A DNA stretch of 64,000 nucleotides. It comes from Culex pipiens pallens (taxonomy: Eukaryota; Arthropoda; Insecta; Diptera; Culicidae). Position 1 is the stretch's first letter. Each line of letters begins with the position of its first letter. A program made the position numbers and the translations under genes. This document shows, in pieces, positions 33,781-45,463 of this stretch. The DNA lies in NCBI RefSeq assembly GCF_016801865.2, contig NC_068938.1:27850240-27914239 (forward strand). The letters run 5' to 3'. The notes under the pieces were generated by a model. That model was not told the origin of the DNA, made no database searches, and saw nothing but the letters and a program-made list of their open reading frames with translations.

Positions 33781-35574
33781 AATTGACTTACCTCTTTTTC
33801 GATGTAATTTTACATCAATGCGTAAAATTACACTTAAAAACATGTAAATAAACACATTTTTAAAGGTTAAATTGCATTTTCATTGTGTATATCTAAAAAG
33901 TAGACATTTTTAGTTCACTTAAATTATAAAAATTGAAATTAATCGAAAGGGGTAAGGTAAATATTTTACAGAAATCTAAGTTAATTTATTTGATTGTAGC
34001 CTTTTTATGAGTAGGCTTGATTATAACCTACAATTTTGGAAAAGACACAATATCAAATCAAAAATCTCTTCAAAATTTCCATATTCCTTTTTATGGAAAC
34101 TATAAACAGATGCTTTTATTCCTTGATGGTCCCAACCAGAGAGTCGTCTATACCAAGTTTAGACAGAACACCAAATAAAACACAAAAATTCTAGCTTTCT
34201 ATAGGCTTAAACCCCACTCTTTTATGCAGTCCCGAATAACCTTTCAACCAAAAGAACAAACCCACCTCTCAACCGTTTCGCAACATTTCAATTTTAATTA
34301 AAAATCCCTCAAAAAATCTGCACGCATTTCTCAAAGAGCCCCTCAAGGAGCCACTTCACTTCGGCGTGACATGCTGGCTGTGATTTCGAGTGTACCTTCC
34401 CAGTGCTGGCAGTGGTGGCGGCCTTGTTGTTCCGGGTGTTCAGGCTCTCAAGTGGCGAGGTTGCCGCCACTGCTGGTTGACAAAAATCTGCCTTTGAGAG
34501 GAAACCTTTCTTTCCAGGCACACATCAAACGCGCGCATAATCGGTCCTCGTCCTCCTGTGAAGTTGGTGTTTCTCTCAAGAGGGTGGAAAGTCTTCAAAG
34601 GCATGACTATGCTGCAGCAGCTTTGACGATTTCTTGACTTTCAGCTCATTGGCAACAGGGTTCGGCTCCATTCGAAATAGATCGAAAGGAAATTTCTCTC
34701 TGTTATCATGAAAGGAAGCTTCAAGCTTTGCAATTTATGCACTCGTCTTGTATTCTCTTCGTGGCACAAAGAAGAAGTCACCGAACGAGGAATGAATGGA
34801 TGGCAGTGCGCAAGCAGATGACGAGATCCTTTTACCTTAATTTAAGGCGAAATCCCCCGAAAAAAAAGAAGGATATATTCCAAAGAAAGCCAAATCCTTC
34901 AGCTGATGGTGCAATTTCGATGCAATTGTCTCTCACCCATCATCGTCGTCATAAGGTGCGGCAGTTGTTGCAGTTTCTTCTACCTCGTAGTCGTACCCAT
35001 AAATAATGAGAGGAAGCTGCGTTTTTGATCCTCTGTACCCGTGCATAGCAGATGATGCCCGTAATTATTTTCTTGAGGTGTTGTCCCTGTCTGGTTTTTC
35101 GGAGTTTTTGCATATACACAACATCTTTAGTCCTTGTTTTCCGAAAAATGAGACCGACGAGTTACGTGCACATAAATTACAATTAACGAGAGGATCGGGC
35201 TGGCATTTTGGGTGAAGAAGTTGTTTTGCGAAAATCCTCCGTTTGATGTCCAGCTCGAGAGGGCTTTGAACTAGGAAAGTGGGCATTTAGGGAAGCAATT
35301 TATGCGCAGGAAATAATGGACACGATCTTATTTATGAGTATGAAATGTACTGTTTGAAGTATTTCAAGTACATGCAGATGAACAGTTACAGCTCTGGACA
35401 GAGATAATAAATTGTGATAGCTATGGGAACAGTTCTTCTTTTGTGAGAAAAATACGGTAAAAATGAAATAAATTTGGTCTTAGTTTGAATTTTTTAGAAC
35501 ATAATACTTTAAACATGCGCACAGCTTATATTTATCGTATTTTTTATTTGGCGAAAATTCTGTGACCAAAAATG
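33781..35574. other. AT-rich to 34250, then single-copy-like noncoding island
   Basis: 33781-34250 is AT-rich with TGTAATTTTACAT-like motifs of a MITE relic. 34260-35290 is GC-balanced, without repeats; ORFs of 60-90 codons lie on both strands and none looks coding. Confidence 0.4.
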
Positions 35575-35933
35575 GGCAATTCACCGCCAGCTCACACGAA
35601 ATCGGAAAAAGTTGCCCCGATTCCTCTTCGATTTGCATGAAATGTTATCCTTAGGGGTAATGTTTGTCCCTGATCACGAATCCAAGGTCCGTTTTATGAT
35701 ATCTCGTGATGGAGAGGCGGTATGACCCCTTCCATATTTCAACATTTGAAAAAAGAGGTGTTTTCAACAATTTACAGCCTGAAACGGTGATGAGATGGAA
35801 TTGGACGCCCGATTCGATGGCGTACTTAACATTTAAAAAAACATATTTTTTATCAAAAATAAAAACACTCATTTTTTCTAACTCTGCCATTTTCCGTTAC
35901 TCAATTGTAAAAAAATAAAACAAGTCATTTTAA

Positions 35934-37135
35934 AGGGTTACATACATGCAAAAATTCAAAAAATTATTATTTCAGAAAATTTAATAAATCCACTAAAAAT
36001 ATGATTTTCAATCACTCCTGAAAGTTTCATAAAGATATTTCATGATTAAACTGAGTAAGAGACGATTTACGTTAAAAATTTTGCCATGCGCAAAGCGAAC
36101 TGTCGAACTTTGTGAGCGTTTTTCTCTGAACTCCGAGTTGATTTACGGGTGCCACGATATCTCGAGATGGGATGGACCAAATTGGCTGAAATTTGGGGTG
36201 AAGACTCTTAAGACATATTCCGTGTGCATGACGAAGCCCGATTTTGAAGTTTTGCTTTTTAAAAATCTACAAAAATCTTAAACTGGCGATTTTTTATATG
36301 AAAAACATAAACATATTTTTATCTTTTTTCAAACATTTTTTTGAAAATCGGGCTTCGTCATGCACACAGGACCGGTTTAACGAGGCTTCACCAAAATTTT
36401 GAGCCGATTTGGTCAAAGCAGTGTGGAGATATCGTGGCACCCGTTTTTTGAAACTGCTAACTTAAAATGGCTATATCTCGGCAATGATACAACCAAATAT
36501 CTTCAAATTTATTTTGATATTAGTTGAAAATGTGTATTTTAATGCCCTTCAGGGTTGTTAAAATATCAAAATATCAGCTCTCAGCAACTACAATTATCCC
36601 GCCTGAATATTCATGCCTCAAATATAACTGCTCTTCTCTCTTCATTGAAACTCTCAGCGCCGAACATAGCCGAACACGTTTTCGTGTTTACCCACTCGCG
36701 ATTGACATTTTCCTTTTCTCTCTCATTCCCGCTTCCACGATCGTCCTACCGCAACAGCGTTTAACCACAAAAGCCGCCACAAAACCAATTTCGCAAACGC
36801 AGTTTAACGAGACGTCATGCGTGGTCGGCTTCTAATCGCCATCCTGCGTTCTCTCATTGCAGTTTTCGGAGAGATTGAGAGACTCAGCGGTGAGAGCGCA
36901 TAGTCCAGGAAAAGGGGAAGAGTGATAGAGAGAGAATGACATCGCTGGGAATCACGAGACACAAGAAGAGATCTCACAAGCTATCGTGACGGCCGCTATA
37001 CTCTCGGATATTTTTGGTGCAGAGATAATCTATTGATAGCTTTTTTATCACTCATTTGCAACACTGATGCCCTTACAACATTATTAAAAAAGTTTAAGTG
37101 CGTGCCCAAACCAACCTCTTACATTATGTAACCCC
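35934..37135 (-). mobile_element. 1202-bp TTAA-flanked element (piggyBac-like), copy 2
   Basis: TTAA at 35930-35933 and 37136-37139 flank ends AGGGTTACATA and TATGTAACCCC. The host repeat reads continuously across a single TTAA when the insert is removed. TTAA targets and GGGTTACAT-type ends point to a piggyBac-derived MITE. Its body is inverted relative to copies 1 and 3. It contains a 517-bp hAT-type insertion. Confidence 0.85.
36550..37066. mobile_element. 517-bp hAT-type MITE nested in the TTAA element
   Basis: ATGCCCTT occurs at 36542-36549 and 37067-37074, a perfect 8-bp duplication. The ends CAGGGTTG and CAACACTG (reverse complement CAGTGTTG) fit the hAT terminal pattern CAGNGTTG. Comparison with copy 3 (54764-55482) shows the AGGGCATTAAAATA junction uninterrupted there. 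The insert is distinctly more GC-rich than its surroundings and has no transposase. Confidence 0.88.
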
Positions 37136-37440
37136 TTAAGGGAAATTTAATGTACTTTTTCAAATCAACATTAACCCAGAAGGGTGATTTTTTCATTAAG
37201 TACATTTTTTTGAATTTTAGGCTTTCGTGAAACTTTCTTTTAAGTCGTAGACAATTACAAAAAAATTAATATGTATTAATTTTCTTATTATTTTTTTAAA
37301 GACATATTCTTGGTATCGATTAATTATGCTTTCACGCAATTTCCCTAAAATTTAAGACATTGAAAAAATATTTTAAGGCGTGATATTTGAGAGTAACATT
37401 TTTTTTCGTAAAAATAATGGTAAAAATAAAGGTTTTATCA

Positions 37441-37672
37441 TACACAGAAAAAAAATGATGGTAATATTCATCAGGAAATGGTGACAGATTTTGTGGCAAA
37501 ATAAATGATAAATTTTACCCCAAAAAATGATGAATTTTCATCAGTTTTTGATGAATATTCATCAGGTTCACATTTTTACACATTTTTTTTATGTAATATT
37601 ACACAAATAAAGAGGTAATATTCAACCTACCAAATTTTCAACATTCCAAAATTCAACTTTTTTTTCTGTGTA
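37441..37672 (+). mobile_element. ~230-bp MITE with TACACAGAAAAAAA ends, copy 1
   Basis: TACACAGAAAAAAAATGATGG at the left and TTTTTTTTCTGTGTA at the right are inverted ends. The interior carries ATATTCATCAGGAAATGG and ATTTTCAACATTCC. It is inverted relative to copy 2 at 37870. Confidence 0.75.
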
Positions 37673-37869
37673 CTAAATGATTTTCAGGTTTATAAATGAC
37701 TTCGTTTGAAAGTTTTTTCATGGCACAAAAAAAAAAAATGATTCAAATTGTACGTACATCACATTTGATCATGGTAACCAAACAATTTTAAACAAACTCT
37801 CTTTATTACTTTGGCAGTAAGGGTTTAATATATTTTTTAAACAAAATAACTCCAGTAGTTATATAAAAA

Positions 37870-38092
37870 CACAGCAAAAAAAGTTGAATTTTGGAATGTT
37901 GAAAATTTTGTTGGTTGAATATTACTCATTTTTTGAGTAATATTTCTCAAAAAATGTGTAAAAATGTGTACCTGATGAATATTCATCAGAAACTGATGAA
38001 AATTCATCAATTCCTAATGTTATATTACCCATTTTTTCCGCCACAAAATCTGTCACCATTTCCTGATGAATATTACCATATTTTTTTCTGTG
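37870..38092 (-). mobile_element. ~223-bp MITE with CACAG(A/C)AAAAAA ends, copy 2
   Basis: CACAGCAAAAAAAGTTGAA to TTTTTTTCTGTG. Its sequence is the reverse complement of copy 1 over nearly its whole length, with internal differences. The two copies could pair into a hairpin of over 200 bp with a ~197-bp loop. Confidence 0.75.
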
Positions 38093-39580
38093 AAGCATAC
38101 CTTCATTGTAGTAAATCATTTTCATTATGCAAGATCTTTTTTTAGTTGCTTCAGAAATTAACATCATCAGACGTAAATGTTGGTATCAAAATTTCTGATA
38201 ATCTGATAAATGAACTAATCAATGAATATAATTGAACAAAATTATGTTGAGTTTTTGCATTTAATATTTTTTCAGAGAATTTTCCAAGAAAATGTTTCAA
38301 AAATGTATGCTTCCCCTTGAATTTCGGGAATTCCTAGAAATTTTTTTTTTCTCTGGAAATCCCGGGAATTTAGACGCTCTATTTAAAATGCTGCCATTTT
38401 GCCACAAAAACGTCATTTTGTTTGAAAAAAACGTATTTTATAGCAAACATAAAAATTTCACTTAAAACATTATAACATAATTTTTGATGAAATTTATAAC
38501 AGAGCGATATGTCCTTGTTGTTTCTGTAAAATGTGGTCGGTTTACAAATCCTCGCTGCGGTTAATACAACGCAGTAGAACTGGCCGCTTCAATTTTTTAT
38601 AATACATTTACGTGTGTTCTCGGATGTATTGCAATTATTAATATTGATTAGAAAAGTGCTTGGTGCGTAATTTTACCCTTAGACTTTCTGCGTCTATATT
38701 AGATTAGATTAGATAAGGTTATGTTAATACTTTTCTTGAAAAGGTAAACCAATTTTAAGATGAAGCCACTACAAAAGTTATATTTTTAATTTTTATTTAT
38801 TTTCCAATGTCTTTATTTCAGAAATATTCAATGATTTTGGGCAAACTTTAAGTGGCTTTAATTTGAAAATGGCCAAGTTTATTCGATTTTGAATCAAAAA
38901 ATAATGTTATTCATTTCTTTTGGTGACTTTTTTTTTTTCAGAAAATCAAAAATGTTTAATTTGGTGGCCAATTTTTGCCACTCTTGCTCTATAGCTAATA
39001 CACTTTTTGTCCATGTCCGATTTTCGTGGAGCATTGCCAAAGACTAAGGGGATTTAAAAGAAGTGCATTTTATTTATTATTCATCTTGCCTCAACGAGTT
39101 CAATAGAATGAAGGTTGTCAACTGTTTAGTCTCAAATAAAAATAAATCATATGTTTTATAATGGAAACCTATCAGACATTGTTTATTTATTACGAATTTA
39201 TAAGATCATATCCAGACCATCAATTACCCAAAATAAAAAAAATATCATAATCAAAGTTAAAAAGTGCAATATTATTATAAGTTTTTTTGTTTTTATTTTC
39301 GGCAGGGTGGTGCAACAAAATTCCCTGACAATTTCAGGCTTTTCCTGACTTTTCCAGAAATCAACACTTTGCCGTTTTTCCCTTTTAGATGATTGGAGTG
39401 TTACATTTGATTTAAACACTCATTTTCGTACGCTCAATTGATTCAAATCATAACGAGCTATGATTTGAGCAGAAGCTCACATGCGCGACATTCTGACCTT
39501 ACCTAATAAAAGATTTATAATATATAACATATAACATTGATAACGTTTTGTTTTGTGTTTCAATGTTGCGACTATCAAGG
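38093..39580. other. AT-rich noncoding with repeat relics
   Basis: Mostly AT-rich. 38320-38391 carries a remnant of the CCCGGGAATT family ending TAGACGCTCTATTT. 39304-39400 contains CAGGGTGGTGCAACAAAATT, one end of a common hAT-like repeat without a visible partner. No gene. Confidence 0.45.
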
Positions 39581-39581
39581 T

Positions 39582-39587
39582 TCAGTT
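39582..39587 (+). promoter_or_regulatory. Possible initiator of the lectin gene
   Basis: TCAGTT lies about 70 bp upstream of the lectin ATG; AT-rich TATA-like sequence occurs at 39508-39536, somewhat far upstream. A second candidate TCAGTT lies near 39630. Neither is decisive. Confidence 0.25.
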
Positions 39588-39656
39588 AAGTCTATGTATT
39601 GAAAGAGTCGCTTGAGGTTGGAAATATTTCAGTTTGATTGCAGAAGTCTTACGAAT

Positions 39657-40180
39657 ATGAAGGAAATTTTAATTTGCTCACTCTTGGTGTTGGGAATTGT
39701 TGCGGATGAAGTGATATTTGAAGTTCCGAATTTCAAGGTTTATTTTGGAGTGTTTTATTTTTAAATTTCAATATCTAAATGAGTGTAATTGAGCAGGCAA
39801 ACTGGCATGGCGCCAATCTACACTGTACCACGAGGGGCTCCTCACTAGTTACGGTGACATCGCTGGAGAAGCATGAGGCGTTGGTCAAATTTTTGGAAAA
39901 ATCCGACAAAAAATACAGCAATCAAGGGTACCGATTCTGGATTGGAGCTAGCAGTCTGCCCGATGGAGAGAACTTTGTGTGGCAGTCAACGGGAAGCAGA
40001 TTGTCGTTCACCAAGTGGAACTTGGGAGAGCCCAACAACGCTGGTGGGGTCGAACAGTGCGTCGAGATCATACACTGCCCCGGGTGCAATCGCATCTGGG
40101 ATTGGAACGATATGAAGTGCAGCTTGAAATCGTATTTCGTTTGTGAAACAGTTGATGATTCGAATATTAGGCAGTTTTAG
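39657..40180 (+). CDS. Secreted short-form C-type lectin
   Basis: Two exons, join(39657..39737, 39797..40180), with a 59-bp phase-0 GT-AG intron (donor GGTTTAT, acceptor TTGAGCAG), encode 154 residues. Residues 1-16 are a hydrophobic signal peptide ending LGIVA. The rest is one carbohydrate-recognition domain: C37 and C143 as outer pair, WIGA at 75-78, EPN at 105-107, C115, WND at 130-132 and C135. E105, N107, E113, N131 and D132 give a complete calcium/sugar site of the mannose type. An extra C121-x-x-C124 pair (HCPGC) sits in the loop before WND. Length and layout match the single-CRD lectins that are expanded in mosquitoes, where members act in immunity and gut-microbe interaction; the role of this one is not known. 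No canonical AATAAA is seen close downstream. Confidence 0.93.
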
Positions 40181-41759
40181 TATGAAGTAAAGGTTAGTTT
40201 AAAACTAAACTTCAAATAGAGAACTACAGAAACAGTAAACTGTGAGAAATCTTCCAAGCTCTCGAACCCACTCATAAATTCCATCGATTGCATTCAAAGT
40301 CCTCCTGACAGTTATTGCTTAATTTCCTCTCCGTCCAATACCCAATCTCCTCCCCCAATTCTTCCGCAAACGGCAAGGATCCCTTCTGGCCAAGGCTGCG
40401 CCCGACTGACCCACATCTGCCAGAGTCCGTCCGTTTGTCCGTCCAATATCCTTGGAAGAACCGAAATCGATGCGAATCAAATTAGTTCTGGGCCCCGGAA
40501 TTTCTTCGGTTCAATGTGCCTTATGCAAGCAGCTCGAAAGTCATAAATTGGCGAGCTGCTGCCATAACCAATTTTTGATTGAACTGGCCAACTCTCTTCG
40601 GGGGGAGAGATTGAATCCTTGCCAGAATTTGGCGCAATCTGCGTCATCTGTTTCCGGGAAGGACAGCAAAAAATTGGGGCAGCTTTATTAAAAATTTCTA
40701 GACAGGACAAACGGAAAAGATTCTGCAAAGTCAAACACTTTTTCGAGTGTCGCATGAATATAAATGAAACGAAAACAATTTTTCGAGGACCCTCTCCAGG
40801 ACACGTCACTCTGGGACGAGTCCTTCTGATGGATTGATGGACGACGCAACGGGGTGTGTGTGTGTTTTGCACTGTCCCGTCAATTAATTTTACCATTTTT
40901 GCACAAAAGAGGACAATGCTGTTCCTATTTCAGGACCAGAGTCCTTGACCGACAATGGTTTTTGGACCAGATGAGCAATTTTTCACCGCATCACTGTTAT
41001 TTTTTTGTTCGGGAGATAAAAGTCACTTTTCAGGAGTGGCCACTTTCAAGGGCTTCCGTGAAATTGATTAATGATACCACACGGCGTACCCAGCGGCGGG
41101 ATATCATGTAATGAGGACATATTAATTCCCTCCCATGATAATGGCACCAACAATAGTCGACCAGACCACCGAGGACCGATATCTTGAGACCGTTGCAGAA
41201 GCCGGTTCGTTCACGATGTCCTCTTTTCAACCTTCAACGCGCGCAGATGTTCCCGCTTAACCGTGTGCAATTTCGCATAAAATTTTCGAAAAGTATTATC
41301 ATTATCGATGAAAAGGCAGCTTGGCCGACACGGCGAAAAATGTTTTCGGTAATATTTCACAAAAACCGTTATCACAAGAATTATCCCCCTTTAGGAATCT
41401 CAAGATCCATCTGATTTACGATTCTGTTTGCGTTTGAAAATTATCTAAATGCTTTTCTATAAGCACCCATCCATCAAAATTTGGTCCCCAGAAAGATTCG
41501 CGAAAACGTTGTTTTTTTTGCTTAGAGCTGTCACATTTGCAGCCGTCATGTGCGCGAAATTGTTTACCGTTTTTTTTTGTTCGCTGAATATCCGTATCCT
41601 TGCGGGATCTGACACTGTTTTTTTCTTTCTCCTCCGTGCAAATGTAACCGCACATATATCGTAATGTGCGGAGTGTGAGTGGAGTAAGTTTCGCCAATGT
41701 TAAAGGTGTCCTTCAGCGGAATTGTGCCGTTTTTTTACGTTCGTGTTGAATATGGAATA
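40181..41759. other. Single-copy-like noncoding island
   Basis: Balanced composition, no repeat termini, several 60-140-codon ORFs on both strands that overlap each other and show no domain. No gene supported. Confidence 0.4.
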
Positions 41760-43829
41760 TCCTGGCTTGAAACACCTGGTGCTTGAAAACTTGCAGTTTT
41801 CAGTTTCAGTAATTTTGTTAAAAATGCTTTGAAATTTTCATTTCTAAAACTCATTTTTAATAATGAAGAAGAAAAAACATGATTTTAAGCCATGGTCTAT
41901 TTGAGGCTGAGTTAAGGTTCATTCAAATATTACGTAACATATTTAGAGGGAGATGGGATGATGACTTTGTTACGATCCTTACATTGGAATAATCAGTTTT
42001 TAGTTCTTCGTAATTTTTGAATGAAGCTGTAGACCATTTAAACTATGGTTTGAGGTCTTCGTCACTCGGCACTGGTTAGAGTCAATCTGTTGTCCAAAAT
42101 CCCTGCCATTCAGTCAAGTAATATCAAAATGTTAATAAACAGTTGTCTCTCATCATCAGAATATAAAGAAATTTACAAAAATGACTCAAATTCAACTCGC
42201 AGTATTTCCAAATGTTAGTCGTTAATCGTGTACTGTTTTTTGGCAGAAAAGTGAAACCTTTAGTGAAATGTTTAGAACTCTTTTAACACCTAAACTCGAG
42301 CAAAAGGGGGAATTCCCATACAAATTGCCCCATTTTCTCGCACTTGGGAGTTTAAGTGTTCAAGGAAGGTTCAGTCAACATAAAAACATTTTCCAGTTGT
42401 TTTGTTGGTTTTCAATGAGAAATTACAAGGTATTTAATTTTATTGAATCGTTGGTTTTTAACTATTCAACATTCGTTTCGAAATAAATCAATCATTATTA
42501 CAAAAAATATGAATTTCTTTACTTTGTAATTCCAATTTTTGTAGACAGTCAAAAGGTGTTCAAATTAGATTTTAAGGGAAATCCTAATATCTTTGGCAGG
42601 ATAAAGATTTGGTAATATTTTTAAATAATTTTACTATTTTATCATTCAATCTTCGAAAATGACTTTTATAAACAGTAATTAAACGTCAAAGTGCTGATGT
42701 TCCAATTGTAGGTGCTCGAGGAATTGATATTAATTCTATTTATATTCAAACGATTGAAAATATATACTTTAATTTATAAACTATACGTGCAAATGAGTTT
42801 AAACCCGATTCAGATTTTCAGGTTAAGATTATTCTAAAACAAAATAACTCTACACTGAACTTTTTTTTTAATATAGAGATAGTTATTAAAAAAATGTTTA
42901 GCTTCTATCTTCATTTTAATTTTTTTGAATTGTTTGCATATCAACTTATCTTAATATTTTTTGATTTAGATGAAACTTTGTCTATACATTCCTTTTGTGA
43001 AAAAAAGTTTTTTTGCATCATTATTTTTTCCACACAAGTCTCCATACTATTTTGAGGTTTGGTCATGCAAAATGGTATGTAAATGTATGAAAATCGGTAT
43101 CTTGAGATGGATTATGTGATTGATTTGGTGTCTTCGGAAAAGTTGTAGGTTTTAAGGACTTTTCAGAAAAATAGGTACACGATTTTTTTATTTACCGATT
43201 TTTTTTAAATGTTCTAGGGGACTTTAAAATACACCTATCGAGCCAAAGTGAGTGAAAGTGCAAAATCTGATTGAGGAGTTATGATTTTTTTTAAATAGTA
43301 TTTTTTGGACAACACCGAAAATCCGGACATTTTTTTTACAATCATTTTAAACAATAAAATGAAAATATTTTAAAAAATATTAAATTTACTAAAATATGAA
43401 GCATGGAAAACAATTTTTTTTAAATATATTTTCAAATGATACGCTTAATTTTAAAATTTAAAAGAAATCATTGAAAAGATCAGAAAATTCCGCAAAAGTT
43501 TCAATTTTTAACTTTGAAAATCGGACCATTAAAGTTTCCGAGATATCGTCAGTGGAAAATTACTAGCTGATCAGGTGACACTTGAAGAAATCCATTATCA
43601 TCGATTCGAAATCTTGGTGAGGCTATATCTCAGAAATGAATAAGTTCCAGAGTTCCAGAAAGAAAATAATCGAAAATTTGCTCAACCATTAAAAAAAAAT
43701 AAATCAGGGGTTTAGCTCTCAAAAAAAAAAAAAAAAACTATAAGTAGCTTTAACTGGAAAACGATACAATTTAAAAAAAAGAAAAAAATTGGAAGTTATT
43801 TTTTATTTGCGAATTTCATTCGGCTTTAA
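41760..43829. other. AT-rich noncoding with relics
   Basis: AT-rich. Around 42990-43200 the text CTCCATACTATTTTG...GGTATGTAAATG resembles the inner TIR of the 30820-33780 element. Long A runs occur at about 43722-43737. No gene. Confidence 0.45.
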
Positions 43830-45031
43830 AAATAGTGCGTCCATCCCGGGAATTCCCGGGACAAAAATCCCGGGATTTTCCTTAAACCGGGAATTCCCGA
43901 ATCCCGGGATTTTTGATATTTTGTCCCGGGAATTCCCGAAATTGAATAAAAATCATTTTTTGGTCAGGAAACTCAGGTTTGGTTGTGGAAATAGATGAAC
44001 AGTTGAATACTTAGTATTCGATAACATTTTTAAAGCATTAGCAAATTTGTATTCGGCATATATCAACTTTTATTTGGCTTATAAGGGAAAATTATTAAAA
44101 TTTTAGCGCTTTAAATATTATTCATTAAATTTTATTTATTTTTTCAATATTTACGTTTAATGATGATTTTAAACTTGAAAAATTCATATTTTATTATTTT
44201 TCTTCAAACATCGGCATCTGGAGCAATTTACGACAACAGTAACGAATTAAGACAGCATAATGTTCTGATATTTTTTTAATTAACGAAACAAATTAGTACA
44301 CAAATTTTCAAATTTATTGCTCTCAAAAATCCTGTACCTATTCAGACTGCAGTCCCGATTTCCCCCAGTTGGCGGTAGTGACTAAAAGATAGTTTGTAAA
44401 ATGTTTTATATAAAACATGTAGTTATGTTTCATATAAAAAATAAAATTCTAAACTTTTCTAAAATTTTACATTGGATGGATTCGTTTTATTTGTTATCGT
44501 TTCTTGTTTTTTTTAAAGTTTCAATGATTTTTTTTGCTTTTGTAGTCATTTCATATAAAAAAATAACGATATATATTAATAAGAATTTTGTGATTATTAT
44601 TATGAAATAATTTGAATCACATTGGATTAAAAAATTACTCACCACACATAACCTTCGGACGCCTAGAAATGAGCAGAAACTTGCAACAGAGACCACAAAA
44701 GACCCGGGGGTCGTTAAAGTGGATTGCTTTGCTTTTTTTGGATTAAAAATTATGATTCATTAAAAATCCAAAGACTAATAAAAAAAAACATTTTTTACAT
44801 TTTTTAAACTAATTAAAAACTGCTGTTTTTGTTCAGATTGAAGTAAAGATTATCACCAATTAACAGTATTGAGCTAATTCTATGATTGTAAGCTTGAAAA
44901 AGATAACAAATTTAATGAAAACATAGATTTTAGGACTGTTTAAAAAATTTCCCGGGAATTTTCGGGATTTGAAAAATATTTTTTCCGTTTCCCGGGAAAT
45001 TCAAAACCCGGGAAAATTGGACGCCCTATTT
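43830..45031. mobile_element. ~1.2-kb element with AAATAGNGCGTCCA ends and CCCGGGAATT motifs
   Basis: The left AAATAGTGCGTCCA matches the right end in reverse complement, AAATAGGGCGTCCA. Both ends are followed inward by repeated CCCGGGAATTCCCGGG-type motifs. The interior is AT-rich without a transposase and includes part of a GTACCGTAA-family MITE at about 44320-44385. A remnant of the same end lies at 38320-38391. Confidence 0.65.
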
Positions 45032-45032
45032 A

Positions 45033-45463
45033 ATAGTAGTTTATGCAACAAGTTGCAAAAAGAGGATTTTTTTAGCACGAGTCGTACATTTATCCAACGA
45101 GGTTCACCGAGTTGGATAAATACGAAGAGTGCTGAAAAAATCAAGTTTTGCAACGAGTTCCATACAACAGTTTTTGCAATTCCAAAAAACACACACTGAG
45201 TGAAATTTTATGTCAAATTTTCATGTATTTTGTCAATAAATCGTTGAAATCAAAAAAATGTTAAAAAGTGTTACTTTTCGAAACAAGTGCTGAAAAGTTC
45301 ATCTTTTCAGCACCCATTTGAGTGCTGAAAAGTAGAACTTTTCAGCATTTATTTTGAAAAGTGTTGCTATTCGATTCTGTTATTTTTGGTACAGAAAAGT
45401 AGGCTATTTCGTCGTTCAAGAATGACAGAAAAAGTAAGTAGTTTCACGACGGAATTGCAAAAA
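45033..45463 (+). mobile_element. Hairpin-bearing dispersed repeat, copy 2
   Basis: Starts ATAGTAGTTTATGCAACAAG and ends GACGGAATTGCAAAA, as in copy 1. It holds the full stem plus a second module, CTTTTCAGCACCCATTTGAG and onward, in which TTTTCAGCA and TGCTGAAAAG alternate. It abuts the right end of the CCCGGGAATT element. Confidence 0.8.

Larger units (their letters stand above)
35575..37280 (+). repeat. Old copy of the TGGGTAATTCTC element, interrupted
   Basis: 35575-35933 matches the element at 1116-1683 (GTTGCCCCGATTCCTCTTCG and onward to TTTTCCGTTACTC). The match resumes at 37136 with AAGGGAAATTTAATGTAC and AACCCAGAAGGGTGATTTTT. The gap is filled by a TTAA element. The outer termini are degraded. 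Confidence 0.8.
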
